Assembly: GCA_018136815.1 (NCBI GenBank)
Contig: CM030933.1
Span: 1,054,001 to 1,118,000 of the forward strand
Length of the DNA: 64,000 bases
Source of the DNA: Isochrysis galbana
Lineage: Eukaryota > Haptophyta > Isochrysidales > Isochrysidaceae
Reading direction: 5' to 3'
The notes below the pieces were generated by a model. That model was not told where the DNA came from and made no database searches. It saw only the letters and a list, made by a program, of their open reading frames with translations. A program made the translations under genes and the position numbers. Positions 52,796-62,600 of the stretch are shown here, piece after piece; positions within the stretch are counted from its first letter, which is position 1; each line of letters opens with the position of its first letter.

Positions 52796-53933
52796 AGGTC
52801 GTTTGCCTTCATTTGGTACCCCTCGTTTCCAAATACGCGATGCGTCGGTATAAAAGAAATCCCCTCCTGTGGGGACTCTCACCCTACCATGACCCCCCCC
52901 CCCCCCCCCCGCGAGCACCCCCAAGGAGAGGCCCAGGAGCACCCCGTACGCGACGATAACGGCGTCGCCTTGGCTCGGCATGAGGGCGCGCCCCGAGAGG
53001 GCCTGGTAGACGCCCACAGATATACCGGAGGGGAGATATACCGGAGGGGAGATATACCGGAGGGGAGATATACCGGAGGAGAGACCTTGCCTTGTCGCTC
53101 CTTTACCATGGCTCTCCCACACCTGAGACGGGAGACCCAGGTATACACGAGTTCGAAGAGCACTGGCGAAGGATTCTCGCCCCTGAACCCGGTGTCCAAA
53201 AGTACGCGACCCGTGACAATGGCGGCGTGGGCTTTGTCGCGTCCGTTGCACAGCGCGATGACGGTAGGCACTTGGTCGATGTACACGGCGAAGCCTCGCA
53301 TCACGCGTTCGTGTGCGAGGACATGTTTGTTGGCATCAGCTACCTCTGCCCATTGACTGTATTGTCAGGAGGGTACGACAGAGTGAACGAGCTCAATGAA
53401 GCAGGGAACTCTTTGCTCTTCTACATCGGCGACCTCAAGTACGTCTTCGTGGGCATCGAAGTGTTCGAATTTGAGGCCGTCGACGAGATCGTCGCATTCG
53501 TATCGCCTGTAGGAGCGAACGACTTTCCGTATCCCTACGCCATCGATAAGACCGGTAGGCATTACCTCATGCTCGAAAAGAAGCAGGGGTACATTGACCC
53601 GTACCACAGCTTTTACGACATCGAAAAGAAGTTCAAGCTGACACACGAGGAGTGCGGTATACATTCGATGCGCTCATTGAAGACGATCCTTTCAAGACAA
53701 GTGTGAGGAGAGGTCCACGTCATGCGTGACGAGGAGGCCGCTGGAATTTTCATCGAGGGCGGGGGCACGCACTAGTAACCATGCATCCCCTTGCTCACAG
53801 GAGCGCCCTCATGGTGAGCTAGGCCCGGTGTCCTAGGACCGAGCTTTTTTGTATTTGATGCTGCTCGGCCAGAGTCCCCACGGGAGGGGAAGAAACCCTG
53901 AGGGAAAGGAGACCAAATGAAGGCAAGCCGCCT
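52796..53933. mobile_element. Inverted-repeat element carrying virus-like cargo (copy E, 1138 bp)
   Basis: The left end is AGGTCGTTTGCCTTCATTTG, and the right end the complement of AGGCGGCTTGCCTTCATTTG. It splits a satellite unit: GATCCA | element | CATCTAG, while intact units read GATCCATCTAG, so CA was duplicated (52794-52795 and 53934-53935). Inside: the shared gene fragment (minus, ~52880-53010), a 16-bp GATATACCGGAGGGGA minisatellite (~53019-53082, four copies), the virus-like gene (plus), and the AAATACAAAAAAGCTCGG segment shared with 5400 (inverted). Confidence 0.8.
53092..53706 (+). CDS. Hypothetical protein resembling large-DNA-virus proteins
   Basis: The open frame covers up to 204 codons; its start is uncertain (no ATG before the protein-like part; the region before ~53330 is also open on the other strand). 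The C-terminal ~120 residues are convincing: LLFYIGDLKYVFVGIEVFEF, DEIVAFVSPVGANDFPYPYA, then the DPYHSFYDIEKKFKL end. The SPVGxNDxPYPYA segment recalls hypothetical proteins that I associate with nucleocytoplasmic large DNA viruses of algae; no function is known to me. A fragment with the same C-terminus lies at 9601-9720 and a smaller one near 4035. It lies within the mobile element 52796-53933. The viral link is from memory and not verified. Confidence 0.45.
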   Translation: MSLLYHGSPTPETGDPGIHEFEEHWRRILAPEPGVQKYATRDNGGVGFVASVAQRDDGRHLVDVHGEASHHAFVCEDMFVGISYLCPLTVLSGGYDRVNELNEAGNSLLFYIGDLKYVFVGIEVFEFEAVDEIVAFVSPVGANDFPYPYAIDKTGRHYLMLEKKQGYIDPYHSFYDIEKKFKLTHEECGIHSMRSLKTILSRQV

Positions 53934-54799
53934 CATCTAGATGGGGGGCCTCGCCAGACACCAAAAGCACAGGGGCCACCCAGACAGTCACACCAATCGC
54001 GTGGGCCGCGCACCGAAATCTCGTGGAAATCAGCCATCCGGGGAGCCCATTCGACCTTTGACGTCTCCGAGCGAGGCCCTGAGAGCCCAACTTCAAACTG
54101 ATGCCGGGCGCGCTGCGTGCCCGATTTCGACGATCCATCTAGATGGGGGGCCTCGCCAGACACCAAAAGCACAGGGGCCACCCAGACAGTCACACCAATC
54201 GCGTGGGCCGCGCGCCGAAATCTCGTGGAAATCAGCCATCCGTGGAGCCCATTCGACCTTTGACGTCTCCGAGCGAGGCCCTGAGAGCCCAACTTCAAAC
54301 TGATGCCGGGCGCGCTGCGTGCCCGATTTCGACGATCCATCTAGATGGGGGGCCTCGCCAGACACCAAAAGCACAGGGGCCACCCAGACAGTCACACCAA
54401 TCGCGTGGGCCGCGCGCCGAAATCTCGTGGAAATCAGCCATCCGGGGAGCCCATTCGACGTTTGACGTCTCCGAGCGAGGCCCGGAGAGCCCAACTTCAA
54501 GCTGATGCCGGGCACGCTGCGTGCCCGATTTCGACGATCCACCCAGATGGGGAGCCTCATCAGACACCACATACACAGGGGCCACCTACACAGTCACGAC
54601 GCCAATCAGGCATGCCGCGCGCCGACACTTGGTCGAAATCACCCATCCGCCGAGCCCATTGAACGGTGACAACTATTGCCTCCGAGTGAGGCCCTGAGAG
54701 CCCAACTTCGAAGTGATTCCGGGCGCGCTGCGTGCCCGATTTCGACGGGGTTACCGTGTGTGGTGTGTGTGTGTGTGTGGGGGGGGAGTTGCTACGCGC

Positions 54800-54964
54800 A
54801 CGCGCCGCGTCCTTGTATGTGTCGTGATTAGCTTTGTACTCATCTTCGTAATAATAATACTCATTGGAGGAATTGTTGATACATTCCTACCTAAAAAGAA
54901 AACAAGCATTCTGAGTGAAAACAAAATTAACACCTGGCCCTCTTTTGACGGAACGCGACTTTAA
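54800..54964 (+). CDS. Short AT-rich membrane-protein fragment
   Basis: Right after the satellite, the plus frame reads a hydrophobic helix (VLVCVVISFVLIFVIIILIG) followed by a basic/polar tail (FLPKKKTSILSENKIN) to a TAA at 54964. AT-rich compared with the flanks. It resembles the small anchors in element A and may be virus-derived. No clear start codon. Confidence 0.3.
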   Translation, partial: TRRVLVCVVISFVLIFVIIILIGGIVDTFLPKKKTSILSENKINTWPSFDGTRL

Positions 54965-55561
54965 TACGGTAAATACGTATCTCCCGTCTAGGGACCCGAG
55001 CCCGCTTCTACTTCTGGGCAGTTGCGGGTTGCGGGATACGCCAAGTCCAAGCATCCAGGGGTCCAAGTAAATGCACTACACAAAACCCCATGTTTTGACC
55101 GCCCTACGAATGGGTGTCTGTTTCTTGGGTAAAGAAGCTTCCCAGCTCTTTCTTTCCTTCTTCCTTCTGATCCCTATCCCTATCTAATAATATCTCTTCA
55201 CCTCATATCTTTCTCAGGAGGAGCGAGGTGCATCCTACAACAGCTGGGCTTCTTCCTCTCTTCCTCTCGCTCTCGCTTCCTTGCTCCTCCTCTCTTCTTA
55301 GACATATTTGTCTCCTCATCTTCTGTACTACTCCCCGCCGTTCTCCGTTCTTCCGTCTCCTCTCCTTCGTGTGTTGTGGTCTTCTCTCGATCTCAACAAT
55401 CCTAGGAGTTCTTCCCCTCCGGTATTCATAGATCTCTCCTCCTCTCCTCTAGCGGTACTCGTGAACTTTACTCTCTACATGAACTCTCACCGCCCTCCCG
55501 CTGCTCGCCAGGCAGCGAGAGCGAGCCTCCCTCCCTCCATCTGCCCTCCCTCTGCCCTACC
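54965..55561. other. Upstream region of the DUF3007 gene
   Basis: GTAAATACGTATCTCCCGTC at 54972 resembles the end of the 3338-3540 MITE. The rest is pyrimidine-rich (TCCTCTCTTCTT), usual for a promoter/5'-UTR here. No other gene. Confidence 0.45.
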
Positions 55562-56202
55562 ATGCGCTTTCTCGCCCTGCCTGCGCTCTGGGTCGCGCTG
55601 CTCGTGCCAGGTGCCGCCTCCTTCTCCCTCGCGCCACTTGTCCCTGCCTCACCCATCCTCGCGCCGCGTACGCCCCTGGCTGCTCGGCATGCTCCGCCCA
55701 CCGCGATTGAACCGCAGCGCAACCTCCCCTTCTTCCTCGACATCGAGACCAAGGGAGGCATCGTCTTCTGGTCGATTGTGGGTATCGTCGCGCCATTCAT
55801 TGTCTACAACTTCCTCCAGGATCAGCTCGGCCTCGATGTGGTGCGCTGCCGCTGGCGAGAGCACCCTGTCACGCGATGCGTCACTTGCCACAGACTGCGC
55901 ACACGCTGAACTGCCCCACCCTACCTCGGCTCGCGCACTGGTTCAAACAGGTCGCGGCTGGAAACGTCATTCTCGTCGGCTATGTTGGCTTAGGCACGAT
56001 TGCTTGGACGTCCACGTATGTGTTCCGTGTGGCGAACAAGGACATGACCTATGCTAAGCAGCTACGCGACTACGAGAATGCTGTCATCCAAAAGCGGTTT
56101 GAGGAGCTCAATAACGATGAGGTCGATGCGCTCATGGAGGAGATCTATCCTGAGCAGGCTGAAGAGAAGGAGCAGAAGGCTCAAAAGCCGCCTGCTGCTT
56201 GA
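55562..56202 (+). CDS. Plastid membrane protein of the DUF3007 family, two exons
   Basis: Exon 55562-55840 and exon 55951-56202 join in phase 0 across a 110-bp GT-AG intron (the donor may also be 3 bp earlier), giving about 176 residues. The N-terminus is a signal peptide (MRFLALPALWVALLVPGAAS) plus a Pro/Ala/Arg-rich transit stretch. Two membrane helices follow (KGGIVFWSIVGIVAPFIVYN and NVILVGYVGLGTIAWTSTYV), then the strongly conserved FRVANKDMTYAKQLRDYENA, VIQKRFEELNNDEVDALMEE. This end matches the cyanobacterial/plastid DUF3007 family, in which RVxxKxMTYxxQLxDYExAVxxKRLEE is diagnostic. The function is unknown; a thylakoid or envelope location is likely. Confidence 0.85.
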
Positions 56203-57224
56203 GCTTCTCGACTCGTATAGGGGGGAAGCAATAATGTTTCATTTGTCTGTTGGTATGTCATCTATACTCCTCTTGGCAACGGGAGAAGACACAGCTCGCG
56301 GACCTCGTTCCCAAATTCTTGACAAATACCCTGTAGGTCACGCCGCCCCGCCGCGCGGAACCCGTGCCTCGAAAGAAAGCATTGCCCATGAGTTGAGGCA
56401 GCGACTGCCGTACCATCCTGTACCTTGAACTCAACATGCATCCAACGTGCTCATGCATCAAACAGCTGCAACCTTACCTTCTTCCACTGTTTTCGTGCTT
56501 CCTAGTCGCGTTTCCAACTGCAGCGCGGAGGATATTTTGCTAAATGCTGTGAGTTCGTGCGTTTTCGAGTTTGGTTCCGCGCTTGCCGTGTCGTTGGGCT
56601 GAGGTGTTGCTGGTGTTGCTTGAGTGCTTGCTACGCACCCAGTGATGGGACGCCAGGGTGATATCTGGTGCTGATACTATGATATCAGGTCCTCTGGAGC
56701 TGACGACCTGATCTCAGGTAGGGGCAAGAACAAAAGTCCTACTGACGGGCAAAAAAAACTCCGTTGGGGAGAGAGGATGTGTGGTGGGCTGTGGAATAGC
56801 TGTGGTGAGTCTGTGTGAGGTTGTGGTTGTGGGTCTGTAACATGGGATGTATGAAGCGCGGGCGGGACGAGACGAACGACCGGAGGCAGCACGGGAATGG
56901 AGCACGCGGGGTGGCGCAAGCGAAACGTGGACTGGCATGACGAGGGAGGGTAGACGGGGAGGCAGAAGGGTGACACAGGCGGGGCGTCCTAGCGATGTCG
57001 CGGGAAGCAGAAGAACGAACAGAAAACAAGAACACGGGACACGGGGCGACGGGAATCAGTGTTTGGGCATCAGCTTGTCAGCTTACATCAGTTGAGGGAG
57101 CGGATCACCGATATCAGCTTATATTAGCTTACAGACCTCTATCAGCTATTATCAGCCCCAAGGCTCCAAAGCAAGACATTATCAGCTTATATTGGCTTTC
57201 TCTTTCTCATTCACACCAACATAT
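56203..57224. other. Intergenic with ATCAGCTTA repeats
   Basis: 56685-56720 holds ATATCAGGTCCTCTGGAGC/GACCTGATCTCAGG inverted copies. 57060-57195 repeats ATCAGCTTATATTAGCTTA-type units five or six times. No gene. Confidence 0.5.
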
Positions 57225-57560
57225 TCACTCAAGCTCAGACTCGGGATCCTCGGGAACCATGATGTCCAACTCCCACGGTAACGGTAACACAACAGACTTC
57301 CAATCTTCAAGACTAGAGCCTCGCAAGCCTATCAACCGTTTTTTGGCCCAGACGATTGCGCTTCTTAGAGTGTATCCATCCCTCGACTGACCAAGAATGC
57401 TCGCCGCCAGAGGCCGAGCAATGCATTGATTGAGACCAGGCGCATGGCTGCCCAACAAAGGTGTTGCCACGGTTGCAAGTAGATCTTGGCCAACTTATAC
57501 GAAGCCATGCTGCGGCTGTGCGTAGAGAAGGCATAGTCATCCGTTAAATCGTGAGCCCCA
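57225..57560 (-). CDS. Possible exon of an unrecognised gene
   Basis: The minus-strand frame 57470-57225 ends GQSRDGYTLRSAIVWAKKRL, IGLRGSSLEDWKSVVLPLPW, ELDIMVPEDPESELE; the residues look protein-like and end at a stop, as a last exon would. Upstream exons could not be identified, and the next gene-like sequence on this strand is far away. Weak. Confidence 0.25.
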
Positions 57561-57579
57561 CAGGCTAGAGCCTCCTCAA

Positions 57580-58600
57580 AATCAGCAAGCTCACTCCTCC
57601 GACTTCGACCAGTCCGCCCCTCGCGTCTCCAACCTCATGGAGGCCTGCTCTCGCGAGGTCCTCCTCCGCAGGCGCAAACTACTCTCCTACCTCGAGTCCA
57701 TCCACGTTCCGCGCACCGGCGCTGAGATCGAAGCCGCCGCCTCCACCTTCGCCGCCCTACGCCCTTTCCGCATCGACATGCACGAGCCCGATGTAGAGGC
57801 CGCCGCACGCCTCGCCATTCGCTCCTTCGAGATGCTCCCATCGGCCTCCTCGGGCGGCCCCTTTGCTCTCCATCCATCGCATGCTCCTCGACAAGCTCCC
57901 CGACTCCCTCTCCTTCCGTCGCACCGACGAACTCCGCAAGCTCTACGAGGCGGACATCATGGGCGAGCAACCGTGCCACATCGACAAGTTGATCGCGCGG
58001 ATCGCCTTATGGCTGCGCCCCGGGACGCTTGCGCACGCGCCCGCCCCCTCCCCCTCAGTCTTCGCCGCCGCCACTTCCCCCTTCTCCAACTCGGGCTGCT
58101 TCGTCTGCGGCGAGCGCACTTGCTCCGCCCGCATCTGCCCCCGCCGCTGTCACTCTTGCACTCTTGCGGCGAGAAGCTATGCCCTGGCGCACGCGACAAG
58201 ACGCTGTGCGTCGTGTGCGCCCCCTCCCCACCTTCTCGCCCTCAAACCCTCAATGCCTTGGGCAAACCAGTGCCCGAACGCGTCTTCGAGCGCCTCGCCC
58301 ACCTTTGGGCTGAGCGCAATCGCCCGGCCTCCCCGCCCCAAGCTCACACCGCCTCCATGCCTCCATTGTCGAAGGCGAGGCAGCACTCCTCGATCTCGTC
58401 GCCACCCTCGAGCTCGAGCACACCGCCCCTCCCTCGGACATCGCCCCTCTCTCCGAGCCACCGCTGCCTCCTCTTTTCGCGGGCTCCTTTGCCGTCGCTG
58501 CCGATGTCTTCCCCCCACCTCCTCCCTTCCACTCCGACCTCGATCGATGCACATACTCGTCTGCGATCGGCGATGGGCCCTCTTTGTCCGTAATCCCGTC
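57580..58600 (+). pseudogene. Decayed gene with cysteine-rich (zinc-knuckle-like) segment
   Basis: Protein-like sequence moves between frames: SNLMEACSREVLLRRRKLLS, RIDMHEPDVEAAARLAIRSF (frame 1), then LPDSLSFRRTDELRKLYEAD and MGEQPCHIDKLIARIALWLR (frame 3), a cysteine cluster (CFVCGERTCSARICPRRCH), then frame 1 again (CGEKLCPGARDKTLCVVC, PVPERVFERLAHLWAERNRP). The second switch coincides with an 8-bp direct duplication ACTCTTGC at ~58155. An inactivated gene, possibly a transposon gag-like protein; not identified. Confidence 0.5.
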
Positions 58601-59300
58601 CGTCCATCCGTCCGCCGACTGCCGCCCATGTTGTGCCTCTCCCCCTCACTCGCTCTTTGCGATGGGTGCCCCCTTCTTGGGTGCTCCATCGGGGGGGGTG
58701 TTGTGGTTAGGGGGAGAGCCGCCCTTTTGGTTTCCCAAAGAGAGGCCCTCTCTCTTTGTTTTCCCGCCTTCGCGTGTTTTGGTTTCTCCCTTCGGGTTGC
58801 ATCCTCTCCGTCCGAGATCGGGATCCTCCGATCCCGATCTTCCTCTCTTCCCCCCGTGTGTTAGGATAGGGGTGATCGCTCTCGATCCCCCTCCCTTGTT
58901 TTCTCATGCGTGCGCCCCCTTTCTTTCCTTGCGCGCGCCCCCGTGTGTTTCCCGCGTTTTCTCTCGGCCCAGAGTTCCGAGAGTCGCGCCCATGGCCGCA
59001 CTCCCTGGGGCTCTGGGCGAGCTCTCTCGACCGCCGTCGCCCCAGGCTCGTGTGAGCGGTGCTCCCGCCGGTGCCATGCCTCCCTCCAGTCCCAGCGCTC
59101 CCTGTGCTCAGCCCTCCATGAGCACGGTCGCCCCTGGAGAGCCCCATCCCCTGTCTCAACAATCATTAGAGCCCCAGTCCACAGCCACAGCCACTCCACT
59201 CCGCCAGTCACAAGGGGCGTGTAGAAAGTTTGCTGCGTGAAGGTAGTGGGTCCCTAGTCGCGTGTGCGGTGTTAATATTATACAATTTTTCCCGTTCTTC
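58601..59300. other. Intergenic; inverted R1 5' end at 59210-59290
   Basis: TAGAAAGTTTGCTGCGTGAA and GTCGCGTGTGCGGTG are the complement of the R1 start. The remainder shows no supported gene. Confidence 0.5.
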
Positions 59301-59658
59301 TCTCACAATATTGCACACCAACTATTAATAGGAGCGTCGTCCTGCATACAACCTTCTCTGAGTGTCGTGCCACCTTCAAGGGCGGCAGTTTCAAATGTGT
59401 CCCACACAAAGATGCAAGATGAGAGAACTTGCATTTTAGTCGGGTTGCCGCATAGAGTAATGAAAAGTTGATCATGAATGATTAGTATTCGAGCAAACGG
59501 GCCACGGCTTGAGTTGCCCAAGGGTCCGAGCGCCTCGTCCATGGCGCCGGAGATATCAAAACATATGCATACAGAAGAGGATGTCCGCACAGAGGAGGTT
59601 ATGGTACGAAAGCAACACATTCATGCGAGACGGATTCATTCTGACTTGCGGCACGAGC

Positions 59659-62600
59659 CTAAAATGTTGTTGTACGGAGTAGCTCCACGTCGCGTCCGGC
59701 GCCTCCCTGTCGATCTTCCATGTCGCTGCTCGCCGAAGGAACGGATGCAGGCGCAGCACCCCATTGTTCCCCGGGTGAGTCGGGAGCGTCGCTCCTTGCC
59801 AACGTCCTTCCGATGATGGCCGCGCCTTCCCGTTGCCGATCGCGGTGAAGACCGCGTGAGTACACCGCAGCGCCCGCCAAGCCAGCCAGAACAACAAAGA
59901 GGCACACCCATATTGCTGGGCCCCACTCTCCGGACCCTACTTGCCTGCCGTCGCTGTCGATAGAGTACGGAGGAATGACATCTCCAACCCGTGCCGGCGT
60001 AGCAGAGGCACACGCAGCACCACGGCCTCCGTGCTTCTCCACGACGCGCTTGGCGTCCTCGTCTTCCATGTGGAAGCACACGCATAACGACTTGCTCGAG
60101 AACGCACTGCCATCATCAGAGAGTGCTAGAACAATTACCATACAACCGTCGGACCGCACGACTCTCGGCGCGACTATGGTAAGTATCAGATCGGAGCTGT
60201 GGCCCGAGTATGCGGAGTCAGCTACATTTCCAGCTGGGTCCAGCGACACCTTGCCATCGCCGAGCAGCTCCGTGTCCCAGGGCACCGCATAGGCGAAGGG
60301 CGGCGGCGCCGCGCGTGCATTCCCCATAGGTACACGTACGCTTCGAGTACGGGAGCAGCGCACAGCGATGTAATCACCATCTTCGATGGCAACAGGGTCC
60401 ATGGTTGGCGGCGCCTTGACAGCCTGATTGCAGCCGGGGCCGTCAAAGCCTGGATCGCAAATGCACACGCCTCGTGCACAGCGACCGTGCACCCCGCACG
60501 AGGGCGTACAAGACGCTGAAGCGGCGGCGGCGGTGATCACACTAGTGGCAAGAGGCACGGCACTCTCTGACGTCTCTCCGACGATGAGTTGCCCGGCGGC
60601 AGAGAGTCCCATCACCTCAGGCTCGAGTACGCATGCTGCCTTCACTGGCGGCAATGTGAACGTTCCGCGGGTTACTGCAACCGCCTCAAAAGAAAGGGAG
60701 TTCGTTCCGGCCCGAACCCATGATGATGTGAAGGTGACGCGGTCGGGTTTTGTCTGCCGCTCAAATGAGGTGCATCGCCACCACCAGCACCCTTCAACTA
60801 CCGATCCGTAGCGACTGGACAGTCGAGAACCGGAGTGACCGCCGCTCTCACGCGAGAAACCCCCGTCCGCGTTTGGATCTATGGCTTCTAGGCCAGCGGG
60901 GAGCCACACATCGACTTCAAGCCCATGTAAATCATCAACCGTTGTGAGCTGGACGCTGATGGTCACTATCGACCCTAGTGGCACAGAGCCAAGTGGCGGG
61001 CCCGTCGCGGAGCGATGCGCTGCATCGTGAAGTTGTACCACGCGCTCGACCTGGACACCGTGCATGACGGGCTCGGAAAACAGGTCAGCAGGCACAAAGT
61101 CGAGGGCGAGCGCGAACGAGACCTCGCCGCGACCTGCGGAAACCACGAGGAATGGTGGCGGGGGTGACGCCATCGCCGACCACGGAATTATTAACGGGGG
61201 CGGAGGCGGCGCCCCCGTGGAGATTCGAACTAGTCCGTGAGCGGACGTCGGCACGCGCTTGTCGCCCACCATGGCAACGAGCGCCACGTCAGCGGCATTG
61301 TTGTCAACGGCAGCATCGTAGTCAGCCAAGGAGATGGCCACAAGTGAAAGTGCGCCGACTCCGCTCGCGCCCGAGGCGAGGCCGTCTGCCAGCTTGTCGA
61401 TCGAAGAGGTGATCTCCGACGGCAGTGTCGCTCCATGGGTGCTGGCGGCTCGCGCACTAGCCAGGGCAGAAAGAGCATAGGCGGCAGTTGTCGCGCCGAC
61501 TTCCAAGTTTGAGTCAGCGGCTGTTGCGAGATAAGCGGTGCGACCACGAATGCGCACGCACGAGGCAAGATATTGCAGGATGCCTGCAGCCTCGGGAGAC
61601 AGCGCGCCGCTGACGTGCACCCAGTCCGGGTCATCATTTTCAGGCCGTGACGGCAAGAGTAGTGTGAGGGCGAGAGCTGACTTGGCTGAGGAGGACAGCT
61701 GGTCCACGGAGCGAAGGAGACGGGCAGTTGACAAGGTGTGAATGAGATTCGTCGACTCGTGTGGCGTCCATTCACTGCCAAGCGCAAGGCGCGTGTAGGC
61801 GAGGGTGTCCAAGTCGGGCGCAATCTGGCCGCGCGTTTCGGCCGCCAGTGCATCAGCCTGAATGCAGCGCCGCAGTGCGGAATCCCAATCTGAACGCAAC
61901 TGGGCAAGGGACGGGTACGCCACGAGGGCGCCGGCGAGCGCCAGCTTCCGGAGAAGGAAAAGTGCGAACGCGGTCAGGCGGTTGTTGCAGCTTGCTTGAG
62001 CCGCCTCGCCTCGCAATGCCAAGGGCGAGGAGTGGAGTCCCCGCTCGTCAGTCAGCCTGCGCAATGCCTCGGCAGCTCCTGGCAAGGCCGCACGTAGGTC
62101 GACATGCAGTTTCGCGGCGCCCGATGTCAACCCAAGCGACGCCTGGTAGGGCACGAGCGCTGCATGCGCCCCGATAGCTGCAAGCCATGCGGTAGCGTCC
62201 TCAGGCACCGTTCCGTCATGAGCGAGTGTCTTTTCTAAAAGTGAGCGGCCGATGGCCTCAACGACGGGTAGGCGGCCGACTCCAAAGGTTGCGCACAGTG
62301 AGCCGGAGCCGGGCACAGCGCGTGGCAACGAGATGCCCTCTTTCCAAAGCGACGGACGAGCCGATGCCACGAGCGCGCGGGAAGTTGCCATTGTCACCAT
62401 GGGCTGCTGCCCGAGGACCGGCAGGTGAAGTTCAAGTGCGTCGGCAACCGGGAAAGAGTCAGGCTCGACTACGCCGAGGGCAGCACGCAAGGTGAAAGTG
62501 GCCCGGCCGATGGCGACAGCACGCATGGGGAAAACTACCTCCACCGTGTCTCCGGCAGAGACCCTAAATGAACGAGAACTCGATTCGAGCGCGATGGGCC

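Larger units (their letters stand above)
52460..54750. repeat. 202-bp satellite array interrupted by a mobile element
   Basis: The unit contains GATTTCGACGATCCATCTAG, GGGGCCACCCAGACAGTCAC, CGAAATCTCGTGGAAATCAG and CATTCGACCTTTGACGTCTC. GATTTCGACG falls at 52571, 52781, then 54123, 54325, 54527 and 54738, i.e. periods of 202-211 bp. The two central units differ by a few bases. Element E (52796-53933) lies inside one unit. Frames across it are open on both strands (repeated peptides such as SRGNQPSGEPIRPLT) but I see no gene. Confidence 0.9.

Noticed and set aside
52443..54662. Repeated ORFs over the 202-bp satellite
   Set aside because: Frames on both strands repeat with the array; no protein-like composition and no start context.
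52460..54750. A CRISPR array because of regular repeats
   Set aside because: Units are 202-211 bp tandem copies without short repeats and unique spacers, in a eukaryotic genome.
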